Shown piece by piece: positions 6,417-12,345 of a DNA stretch of 12,345 bases. The notes beneath the pieces were generated by a model. It worked only from the letters and a program-made list of their open reading frames with translations, was not told the DNA's origin and ran no database searches. The stretch is from the NCBI GenBank assembly GCA_934630855.1, contig CAKTWW010000049.1:1-12345 (forward strand). Reading direction: 5' to 3'. The DNA is from an uncultured Collinsella sp. (lineage in GTDB: Bacteria > Actinomycetota > Coriobacteriia > Coriobacteriales > Coriobacteriaceae). Numbering within the stretch: position 1 is the first letter of the stretch; the number at the start of each line of letters is the position of its first letter. The translations under genes were made by a program, and so were the position numbers.

Positions 6417-7823
6417 CTACTCTGTGGTTTCGTCGTCCTCGGCGAGCTGGGGGAACACGGCGTTTTTGGGCATGGAAACCTTAGTGAGCGAGGTGAGCTT
6501 TTTGCTGAGCGACGTGTCTGTCTTGACCAAATCGTTGAGCGTCACGATCTTGTAGCCGTCGGCAACGAGACCATCGATGATCTGCGGCAGCGCCTCGAGC
6601 GTCTGCTCGGCGCACTCGTCGCTATCGGTGAGCAGCACGATATTGCCCGGCGTCACCGAATCGAGCACGGTCGAAACCTGCTCGTCGGCGCCGTTGAGCA
6701 GCCAGTCGCCCGAGTCGATATTCCACGAGACCACGGCGGACACCAGGTCCATCGAGTCAATCCAGTTTTGCTCGTCAAAAGCGGCGTAAGGGGCACGCAG
6801 CAACATCGTCTTGACACCGGTCGCCGACTTGATCGCATCGGTGCCCTTCGAAATCTGTTTGCGCACCGTCTCGCGGTCCTCGCCCTTCAGCGAATCATCG
6901 CTATAGCTATTGGAGCCGACCTCGCAGCCGACATCGACGATTGCCTTGGCCGTGGCAGGCGAGGCCTCCGCGGCATCGCCCGAAAGGAAGAACGTCGCGG
7001 TGACGCCCTTTTCCTTGAGCACCTGCAAGATCTGCTTAGTGGCGCCGCTCGGTCCCTCGTCAAATGTCAGGGCGACGACCTTCTCGTTGCCCTTGGGAGC
7101 CACGCTGGCACAGGCAACGACGCAATCGGTGGCGGGCACGACCTCGCCGCGGTCCTGCGTCTTGCCCGACTGCTCGCCGACCCACACCTCGGAGCGCCCC
7201 TGGACGCCCCACGTCTGCACATACTCGATGGCGCCCGTGCCCTCGACCTTCAGCTTGGGTTCGATGGTCGTGGCCTGCACCTCGTGCTTCTCGTAGACGT
7301 TGCGGCCATCCTTAACGGTGACCTTCTCGCCACCCGTGAGCTCACGACTATCCCACTTGCCCTGCTTCACGCGCTTACCGTCGACCTTCACCGACAGCTT
7401 TTCGCCTCCATGGCGCTTGAGCACGCTATCGTCGACCGCCAGCAAATCGCCGGCATCGTACGTTTCGGTCAGGCTTTGGTCGTCGATGAGATTTTGCAGC
7501 GTGGAGCCCACGCGCACCGCGGTCTGCTCTCCGTTGAGCACGACGTCCACGCTGCGGTTGACGTAGCCCACGACGGCGGCGATAAACAGCACGAACGCGC
7601 AGCCCACGGCGATGAGCGCGTAGGGCAGACGGGACGGGCGGCGGGGCGAGCGCCCGTTGCCAATGCGCGCGCTGCGGTCGCTAAACCCGCGGCTATGGTT
7701 GAGGTACACCGCGCCGGGCTTACGACGACGACGGCGCTGGCCGCTGGGCAGCTGCCCCAGGTCGCGACGCGCCGTCGGACGCGCACTCGAGTGCCCGCTT
7801 AAGTTGGATCCGTTTTGGCGCAT
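6417..7823 (-). CDS. Membrane-anchored NodB-like polysaccharide deacetylase homologue with degenerate active site
   Basis: A 468-residue protein with a basic N-terminus containing RRRRRK (30-35), one membrane segment (about 66-88) and an outside part. Residues about 92-150 resemble the DUF348 domain of YabE-like wall proteins (VVLNGEQTAVRVGSTL). The carbohydrate esterase 4 (NodB) fold covers about 247-435: motif 1 is TFDEGP (253-258), motif 3 LLRAPY (341-346), motif 4 WNIDSGDW (367-374), motif 5 NIVLLTD (394-400). In active family members motif 1 is TFDDGP, motif 2 holds two metal-binding His, and motif 5 has a catalytic His. Here motif 2 reads SNSYSD (Asn305, Asp309) and motif 5 has Thr399, so Zn-dependent N-deacetylation is unlikely. 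It may bind wall glycan, or use an all-oxygen (Glu256, Asn305, Asp309) metal site. The ATG has GGGGGAGGG 4 nt upstream. It is preceded by the terminator of the YtxH/PRC operon. Confidence 0.8.
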   Translation of the reverse strand: MRQNGSNLSGHSSARPTARRDLGQLPSGQRRRRRKPGAVYLNHSRGFSDRSARIGNGRSPRRPSRLPYALIAVGCAFVLFIAAVVGYVNRSVDVVLNGEQTAVRVGSTLQNLIDDQSLTETYDAGDLLAVDDSVLKRHGGEKLSVKVDGKRVKQGKWDSRELTGGEKVTVKDGRNVYEKHEVQATTIEPKLKVEGTGAIEYVQTWGVQGRSEVWVGEQSGKTQDRGEVVPATDCVVACASVAPKGNEKVVALTFDEGPSGATKQILQVLKEKGVTATFFLSGDAAEASPATAKAIVDVGCEVGSNSYSDDSLKGEDRETVRKQISKGTDAIKSATGVKTMLLRAPYAAFDEQNWIDSMDLVSAVVSWNIDSGDWLLNGADEQVSTVLDSVTPGNIVLLTDSDECAEQTLEALPQIIDGLVADGYKIVTLNDLVKTDTSLSKKLTSLTKVSMPKNAVFPQLAEDDETTE

Positions 7824-7844
7824 GTGCCCTCCCCCATAAACACA

Positions 7845-7874
7845 GCGAGCCGGAGTAACATGTCTCCGGCTCGC
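7845..7874 (-). terminator. Intrinsic terminator after the YtxH/PRC operon
   Basis: A perfect 11-bp stem (GCGAGCCGGAG/CTCCGGCTCGC) with an 8-nt loop lies 22 bp after the PRC-barrel gene's stop. On the minus strand it is followed by TGTGTTTATG, a modest T-rich tail. Only 21 bp separate the stem from the next start, so leaky readthrough may help express the deacetylase-like gene. Confidence 0.65.
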
Positions 7875-7895
7875 CTCCCATCGTTTGATATGTCG

Positions 7896-8651
7896 CTATT
7901 TGCTAGCTTTCGACGAGCCCCCGCTCGCCTTTTGATACTCGTCCTTAAAGGCCTTGAACATGCCGCGCGTCTTGCCAAGCTGCTTGCCCAGCGCGCGACT
8001 GCCCTTGTCCACGGCAGCCGACCCCTTGTCGTCGAGCACCTTGGCGCCCTTCTTGACCTTGTCGCCCACTACGACACTCGCTTCGGCAGCCTTGGCGGCC
8101 GCACCGCCCGAATACCCGAGCGACTTGACCTCGTCCGAGACGATCATCGCGCCGTCCGCATAGCCGCGCAGCATCGTAGGCGGAACTTGCGTGTCGCCCA
8201 CGAGCATAGTCGATGCGGCGCTAGCGGTCACATAGAACATCTGCACGACACCCGAGCGCGGTTTGAACTCAACATCCGAGCAATAGCCCACGACATCGCC
8301 CGATTCCGTGCGCACATCCATACCGACCCAGATGATGCAATCGTCCAGGTTGATATCGAGGCGCTTGGCCGCGGCGGCATCGTAGGTACCCTTGACATCA
8401 TCGACCGCGACGGCGCCCTCGTAGACGCCGACAGCGTCGAGCGCCACAAAGCGATCGGGGCGCTCGATCATGCCCGCGATATCGGACTGGCGAACCATAA
8501 AGCCCACCACGCGCGTGCCGCCCGGCGAAAAGACCGGAAAGTGAACCTTGCCGAGCTTTTTAGGGCTGCGCGGCGTGCCGTCCTTTTTAGTACGTTTGTC
8601 CTCGGCGGGTTTGCGATAAACCTTGATGCCGACAAAATCACCGGTGCGCAT
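7896..8651 (-). CDS. PRC-barrel domain protein of unknown function
   Basis: A 251-residue soluble protein. Two PRC-barrel-like halves are visible: residues about 1-90 (VHFPVFSPGGTRVVGFMVR) and about 98-180 (DCIIWVGMDVRTESGDVVGY), each with the small beta-strand and GxxxGxV pattern of that fold. The tail (about 182-251) is rich in Ala, Lys, Gly and Ser and strongly basic, suggesting contact with nucleic acid, acidic polymer or membrane surface. PRC barrels occur in RimM, photosynthetic reaction centre H subunits and many regulatory proteins, so the fold alone gives no function. Its ATG overlaps the stop of the YtxH gene by one base (TAATG), with GAGG 4 nt upstream of the ATG, so the two are translationally coupled and probably act together. 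A terminator follows. Confidence 0.7.
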   Translation of the reverse strand: MRTGDFVGIKVYRKPAEDKRTKKDGTPRSPKKLGKVHFPVFSPGGTRVVGFMVRQSDIAGMIERPDRFVALDAVGVYEGAVAVDDVKGTYDAAAAKRLDINLDDCIIWVGMDVRTESGDVVGYCSDVEFKPRSGVVQMFYVTASAASTMLVGDTQVPPTMLRGYADGAMIVSDEVKSLGYSGGAAAKAAEASVVVGDKVKKGAKVLDDKGSAAVDKGSRALGKQLGKTRGMFKAFKDEYQKASGGSSKASK

Positions 8652-9040
8652 TATGCCTCGGTCGAAGGCTCCGCAGCCTCGGTGTCGGCCTCGACGGCGT
8701 TCTCGACCACGACGTCGGCGGCGGGCGTCACATTGCCACCCGAGATAGCGTCGTTGAGCTGCTCGCGCAGCTGGTCCATGCGCTCGCGGGCAAGGTCGAC
8801 CTTGGCGCGCAGGTCGTCGGTCTTGGCGTCGACCATCGGGCCGAAGTCGCTGACCGCGGCGCGGGCCTCCTCGGCACCGTGCTCATAGGTGTCGCGCATG
8901 TTATCCCAGGCGTCGTTGGCGATATCGGCAGCCATGGCGCGGGTCTCGGCACCCGAGCGCGGGGCCAGGGCAACGCCGATGATAGCGCCGGCAGCAGCAC
9001 CAAAGAGTGCACCGGAGACAAAGCTGAAAGTCTTTCCCAT
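8651..9040 (-). CDS. YtxH domain protein
   Basis: A 129-residue small envelope-associated protein. MGKTFSFVSGALFGAAAGAI begins a Gly/Ala-rich hydrophobic segment (about 6-26) ending in LAPRSGAETR, the usual YtxH signature; the rest is a charged amphipathic helix (about 35-100), likely a coiled coil, and an acidic Ala-Glu tail. YtxH proteins are widespread in Gram-positive bacteria and tied to general stress, with no known reaction. ATG 9040 is chosen because MGK fits the family; ATG 9046 (MIMGK) is also possible, and the SD GGAGAGG serves either. A frame extending to 9109 is unlikely because it would start upstream of the transcription start predicted from the TATAAT. First gene of a two-gene operon with the PRC-barrel protein. 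Confidence 0.8.
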   Translation of the reverse strand: MGKTFSFVSGALFGAAAGAIIGVALAPRSGAETRAMAADIANDAWDNMRDTYEHGAEEARAAVSDFGPMVDAKTDDLRAKVDLARERMDQLREQLNDAISGGNVTPAADVVVENAVEADTEAAEPSTEA

Positions 9041-9091
9041 GATCATTCCTCTCCTGCAGGCACCTCGATGCCCACCGTTTGAATGTTGTCC

Positions 9092-9097
9092 ATTATA
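9092..9097 (-). promoter_or_regulatory. -10 box of the YtxH/PRC operon promoter
   Basis: The minus strand reads GCGGGTATAATGGACAAC, a perfect TATAAT. No TTGACA-like -35 is found 16-18 bp upstream (GGCGGC at 17), so an activator or an alternative sigma factor may be needed. The start would be near 9085, giving a leader of about 45 nt. Confidence 0.5.
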
Positions 9098-9175
9098 CCC
9101 GCAGCGCATCCTTTGCCGCCCCGCTCATCCGCGTACGGTTAAAGCGCAGGTACATGATGCGATAAACGCGTGAAC

Positions 9176-10027
9176 CTACTCCTGGGGCAGGGCAGGCATG
9201 GCCACCGTTGCGGCCGGGTCCTCGCCCGCGCCATCGACGAGCGGCAGGCTGCCCTCGTGCGCCGAGCCAGCCGGAACCGTTGCCGCACCGCCAAAGACGG
9301 CAGCAGGGGCCTCGTGGTTCTCGGCGGTCGCGCCTTCGGTATCGATCACCATCTGCGGCTCGTCGTCAAAGCTGGGAACGCCCTGAGCCTCAGAGGGCTC
9401 GGGCTCGGCGGCAGCCTCGGCAACGGGCTCGGCACCGGCATCGGCACCGGCAGCGGCATCGCCCTCAGCCGCATCCTCGGCCGCATCGTCGGCCACGTCC
9501 TCGCCGTTCGCGGCGGCAACGGCCTCGTGCGGATCTTTGCCCTCGGCCTCGGCACGCATGCCTAGCACCAGGTTGCGCAGGCCCGCGACCGTGCCCTCCA
9601 CATCGGGGGCCGGCTGGTCGGCGTGCAGATAGGCCCAATCCATCATAAAGGTCGCCGAAGACAGCGCACCGATGGCCAGCGCGTCGTCGGGGCACGATAG
9701 CTCAACCTCAAAGACGCGCTCGTCGTGCTCACTCACGCGCGTGCGACCGCACGAGATGCTGCCGGCAAGACCGGTCTCGTTCATGAGCTCGACCGTCACG
9801 TGCTCCAGCAGGTGGCAGAGCTCGGTCTGGCCCATGCAGTCCTGGAACTCGCGACCCGAGTCGCCCAGGCACAGATGCTTGGCAATCGCCGGCACCAGAT
9901 AGTACACGCGCGCTGTGGCCTCGATATCCTCCGAGGTCATGAGCGGCATGCCGGGGTTCACCAGCACATGCGCGCAGATCTTGTCCTCGCTGACGGTGAC
10001 CTTAAGGATGTTGAACAGGCCTGCCAT
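9176..10027 (-). CDS. Stand-alone cyanophycin-synthetase N-domain-like protein with HxxEH motif and acidic tail
   Basis: A 283-residue protein. Residues 1-158 form a compact domain. The stretch ELCHLLEHVTVELMNETG (69-86) matches the HxLEHVALELQ region in the N-terminal domain of cyanophycin synthetase CphA, and FEVELSCPDDALAIGALSSA (106-125) matches the following strand and helix. There is no ATP-grasp or Mur-ligase domain, so it cannot make polymer alone. His72, Glu75, His76 and Glu80 form HxxEHxxxE, arranged as in inverted zinc peptidases; from memory, the N domain of some CphA1 enzymes is reported to be a metal-dependent hydrolase. The tail (about 159-283) is low-complexity Ala, Glu, Asp and Pro, partly encoded by 12-bp repeats near 9431-9460. 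The SD GGGGAG lies 4 nt upstream of the ATG. It follows the CNNM gene by 24 bp, implying one transcript. The family match is by eye. Confidence 0.6.
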   Translation of the reverse strand: MAGLFNILKVTVSEDKICAHVLVNPGMPLMTSEDIEATARVYYLVPAIAKHLCLGDSGREFQDCMGQTELCHLLEHVTVELMNETGLAGSISCGRTRVSEHDERVFEVELSCPDDALAIGALSSATFMMDWAYLHADQPAPDVEGTVAGLRNLVLGMRAEAEGKDPHEAVAAANGEDVADDAAEDAAEGDAAAGADAGAEPVAEAAAEPEPSEAQGVPSFDDEPQMVIDTEGATAENHEAPAAVFGGAATVPAGSAHEGSLPLVDGAGEDPAATVAMPALPQE

Positions 10028-10051
10028 AACTCTCCCCTACTCGTCCTTGTC

Positions 10052-11425
10052 CTACTCGTCGCCATCGTGCGGATCTGCAGAACCCGCACCCGACGCCGCC
10101 GGCCTATCTGCCGAGGACTCGGAATCCTTCTTATCGGTTTCGGCCGGAGCTATCACGCGAATGAGCGAGATGCGCTGGCCACGCATCGACTGTACCTTGA
10201 ACTTGTACCCCGCGACCTCAAACACCTCTCCGATGTCGGGCACCGAGTCGCAAAGCTCCAAAATCCAGCCGGCGATGGTCTCATAATCATCGCTTTCCTC
10301 GAGCGGCCAACCAAGCTCAATCGCATCATCGCACGAAAAACGCCCATCGACGAGCCACTCGCGGCGCGAGAGGCGCGTGAGGTACTTGTTGTCGGGGTCG
10401 AACTCGTCCTCGATCTCGCCCACGATCTCTTCGACGATGTCCTCGATGGTGATGATGCCGGCCGTGCCGCCGTACTCGTCCACGACCACCACGATCTGGT
10501 CGTGCGAGGTCTGCATCTCGGAAAGCAGCGGCAGGATGTCCTTGGTATCGGGCACAAAGGCGGCGTCACGCAAAAAGTCGGCGATGGGCTGGTCACCCTT
10601 GCCGTCGAGCGCGGGCTGGATCAGGTCCTTGATATGCGCGATGCCCGCCACGTTGTCAGGATCCTCGTGGTAGACGGGGATGCGGCTGAAGCCGGTCTGG
10701 CGCATGGTGGACAGCACATCGGCGACCGTCTCGTCGTCCTCGCACATGGTGGTGTCCACGCGCGGCACCATGACCTCGCGGGCAACGGTGTCGCCCAGGT
10801 CGAAGATCTCGTGGATCATGCGCTTTTCCTCGTCGAGCAGGTCGTCCTGCTCCGAGACCATGTACTTGATCTCTTCCTCCGAGACGTTCTGACGGTCGTC
10901 GGCGCTCTTGATGCGCAGAATGCGGGCCAGGCCGTCGGAGCAGGCACCGGTCAGCCACACGAGCGGGCGGGCGATCTTCTGGAACACGGAAAGCGGTCCC
11001 ACGACCTGCTTGGACACGCCCTCGGCGTTAGCGAGGCCGATACGCTTGGGCACGAGCTCGCCGATCACGATGGACACGAAGGCGACGGCGACGGTAATGA
11101 TGACCGGCGCCAGACCGCGCGCGATGGCGGAGAGCGGCGCGATGCCAAAGCTCATGAGCCACGTGGCGAGCGGGTCGGACAGGCTCGTCGAGGCGACGGC
11201 AGACGAGGCGAAGCCCACGAGCGTGATGGCGACCTGAATGGTGGCCAGCAGCTGGTCGGAATCGGCGGCAAGCTTAATGGCGCGCTCGGCGCGCTTGTCG
11301 CCCTCCTCGGCCTCGTGCTCCAGCACGGCGCGCTTGGCCGTGGTGAGGGCCATCTCGGACATAGAGAAGTAGCCGTTGATGAGGGTCAAAACGAGTGTGG
11401 TGATAAGGGAGATGGTTATGTCCAT
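10052..11425 (-). CDS. CNNM/CorC-family membrane protein with CBS pair (hemolysin C-like)
   Basis: A 457-residue protein with the standard architecture: CNNM (DUF21) membrane domain (about 1-190, with SMSEMALTTA at 21-30 and GELVPKRIG at 122-130), CBS pair (about 210-340, REVMVPRVDTT and VVVVDEYGGTAGIITIEDIV), and a CorC_HlyC domain (about 350-435), then a charged acidic tail. Bacterial relatives bind Mg-ATP at the CBS pair and export Mg2+ in exchange for Na+ in the characterised CorC; older annotations call them hemolysins. ATG 11425 is chosen because TM1 starts immediately after it. A frame reaching 11527 adds 34 residues with no family resemblance. GGAGG lies 15 nt upstream and can pair in a small GGAG/CTCC hairpin, so initiation may be weak. 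Followed after 24 bp by the CphA-N-like gene. Confidence 0.88.
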   Translation of the reverse strand: MDITISLITTLVLTLINGYFSMSEMALTTAKRAVLEHEAEEGDKRAERAIKLAADSDQLLATIQVAITLVGFASSAVASTSLSDPLATWLMSFGIAPLSAIARGLAPVIITVAVAFVSIVIGELVPKRIGLANAEGVSKQVVGPLSVFQKIARPLVWLTGACSDGLARILRIKSADDRQNVSEEEIKYMVSEQDDLLDEEKRMIHEIFDLGDTVAREVMVPRVDTTMCEDDETVADVLSTMRQTGFSRIPVYHEDPDNVAGIAHIKDLIQPALDGKGDQPIADFLRDAAFVPDTKDILPLLSEMQTSHDQIVVVVDEYGGTAGIITIEDIVEEIVGEIEDEFDPDNKYLTRLSRREWLVDGRFSCDDAIELGWPLEESDDYETIAGWILELCDSVPDIGEVFEVAGYKFKVQSMRGQRISLIRVIAPAETDKKDSESSADRPAASGAGSADPHDGDE

Positions 11426-11538
11426 CGGGAGTTTCTCGAACCTCCAAGATTCGGGACGTTGGCAGGAGACGTAGTTGGCGGATAAGACGGTTGCGCCCGA
11501 CGGCCACTTGGGCGGATCCGCGGGCACAGGCGCGGTCG

Positions 11539-12222
11539 CTAGATTACGAAGAGGATCACCGCCATGAATTGGAAGATGCTACCGGCGAGCACCCACAGGT
11601 GAAACACGCTGTGGAGGTAACGCACGTTTTTGGCGATGTAGAACGGCACGCCCACGGTGTAGCACACGCCGCCGACGGCAAGCAGCGCCAACGCGACGGG
11701 GTTCAGCAGCGCCACGAGCGCGGGAAGCTTAAAGACGACGAGCCAGCCCATGAGCAGGTAGACCAGACCGCTTGCCCAGTGCGGCTGACGCTCACGCATA
11801 AAGCACTCGAGGGCGATGCCGATGATGGCGATGGCCCATACGGCGAAGAACAGCACGGGGCCGCCATCGTTTGCGAGCGTAATGAGGCAAAACGGCGTGT
11901 AGCTGCCCGCAATGAGCAGGTAGATGCAGCTGTGGTCGATGATGCGGAACACGCGCTTGGCACCCGCGGGCTGAATCGCGTGGTAAAGCGTGGAGGCCAG
12001 GTATTCGAGGATGATGCTGACTCCGTAGACGATCGCCGCGGCCATGTGCGCCGGTCCGCCGCCACGCAGGGCGGCGAATACGATCAAAAGCACGAGGCCT
12101 GCGATACCCAGCAGGCAGCCGACACCATGGGTGACGGAGTTCATGATCTCCTCGCCCACCGTGTACTGCGGGACGGCCGCGGCCTTAGGTCGCGGCTTGG
12201 AACTGTCGCTCGAATCGGACAT
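11539..12222 (-). CDS. Hemolysin III / PAQR family membrane protein
   Basis: A 227-residue protein with seven predicted membrane segments. Family motifs are intact: EEIMNSVTHGVG (24-35), the first zinc-site block STLYH (77-81), RIIDHSCIYLLIAGSYTPF (93-111) and YLHSVFHLWVLAGS (202-215). The Ser77, His81, Asp96, His204 and His208 set matches the buried zinc site of PAQR and ceramidase-like hydrolases, so a lipid or amide hydrolase activity is possible; function in bacteria is unsettled. ATG 12222 is preferred over ATG 12243: GGAGG falls between them (11 nt before 12222), and transcription predicted from TATAGT would begin near 12251, too close for 12243. The gene is followed by a 113-bp gap before the CNNM gene, with a GCGGATCCGC palindrome but no terminator. 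Confidence 0.85.
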   Translation of the reverse strand: MSDSSDSSKPRPKAAAVPQYTVGEEIMNSVTHGVGCLLGIAGLVLLIVFAALRGGGPAHMAAAIVYGVSIILEYLASTLYHAIQPAGAKRVFRIIDHSCIYLLIAGSYTPFCLITLANDGGPVLFFAVWAIAIIGIALECFMRERQPHWASGLVYLLMGWLVVFKLPALVALLNPVALALLAVGGVCYTVGVPFYIAKNVRYLHSVFHLWVLAGSIFQFMAVILFVI

Positions 12223-12257
12223 GCCGGTTACATCCTCCAACATAAATAGTTCTCAAC

Positions 12258-12263
12258 ACTATA
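12258..12263 (-). promoter_or_regulatory. Predicted -10 box of the hemolysin III gene
   Basis: The minus strand reads TTTGATATAGTGTTGAG, with TATAGT as -10. The -35 position is poor. The predicted start near 12251 leaves about 29 nt before ATG 12222. Confidence 0.35.
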
Positions 12264-12329
12264 TCAAAGCGTCTGGGTACGTGCGAAATTTGCACCTTAC
12301 GTGACCCTTTGTTTACCCATTCTTTGCTT

Positions 12330-12343
12330 GTTGACGCATCAAC
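12330..12343. repeat. Inverted repeat at the window edge
   Basis: GTTGACGCATCAAC has perfect 5-bp arms (GTTGA/TCAAC). It contains a TTGACG that could be a -35 box for a plus-strand gene beyond the window. The context is cut off, so an operator is only a guess. Confidence 0.25.
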
Positions 12344-12345
12344 GG

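Noticed and set aside
6102..7802. 566-codon plus-strand open frame
   Set aside because: Antisense to the deacetylase-like gene; it has no domain and no credible SD.
9431..9460. 12-bp tandem repeats as a regulatory or recombination element
   Set aside because: They lie within coding sequence and encode an Ala/Gly/Asp tail; codon repetition explains them.
9725..11485. 586-codon plus-strand open frame
   Set aside because: Antisense to the CNNM and CphA-N-like genes, with the same shadow composition; those two genes explain the region.
1..12345. Mobile elements, CRISPR, tRNA or rRNA
   Set aside because: No transposase or integrase motifs, spaced direct repeats, tRNA-like cloverleaf or rRNA sequence was seen when reading both strands.

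Overview
The window is high in G+C and densely coding, with no rRNA, tRNA, CRISPR array or insertion sequence visible. Gene content, GTG/TTG starts and strong GGAGG-type Shine-Dalgarno (SD) sites suggest a Gram-positive actinobacterium. A Mg-type NRAMP (NRMT) of the kind described in Eggerthella lenta, plus an OatA-like wall O-acetyltransferase, point to the Coriobacteriia, possibly a gut Collinsella-like organism. That assignment is inference.

Layout. A truncated ribokinase gene (1-545, minus) is divergent from a large membrane O-acyltransferase with an extracellular SGNH esterase-like domain (732-2948, plus), the only gene on the plus strand. Everything else runs right to left. In transcription order: a hemolysin III/PAQR membrane protein (12222-11539); a CNNM/CorC-type CBS membrane protein (11425-10052) followed after 24 bp by a stand-alone domain resembling the cyanophycin synthetase N-terminus, with a long acidic tail (10027-9176); a promoter with a perfect TATAAT, then a YtxH protein (9040-8651) whose stop overlaps the start of a PRC-barrel protein (8651-7896), closed by a strong terminator hairpin; a membrane-anchored polysaccharide-deacetylase-like protein (7823-6417) whose metal and catalytic residues are mostly replaced; then a 314-bp structured leader and a two-gene magnesium operon, a PRC/MgtE_N/CBS protein with a non-canonical membrane domain (6102-4258) and an NRMT transporter (4249-2987).

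How the parts relate. Two themes stand out. The first is divalent-cation handling: the MgtE-like sensor, the NRMT and the CNNM protein. The second is the cell envelope: O-acetyltransferase, deacetylase-like protein, YtxH and hemolysin III. The best candidates for something undescribed are (a) the MgtE-like protein, which keeps the Mg-sensing cytosolic module but lacks the GGNxGxQ pore signature and is coupled to an NRMT; (b) the leader in front of that operon, where a GC-rich hairpin occludes the SD of a 10-codon reading frame overlapping the gene start; (c) the HxxEH-containing cyanophycin-synthetase-N-like protein without any ATP-grasp or ligase domain; and (d) the NodB-fold protein whose D-H-H metal triad reads E-N-D.
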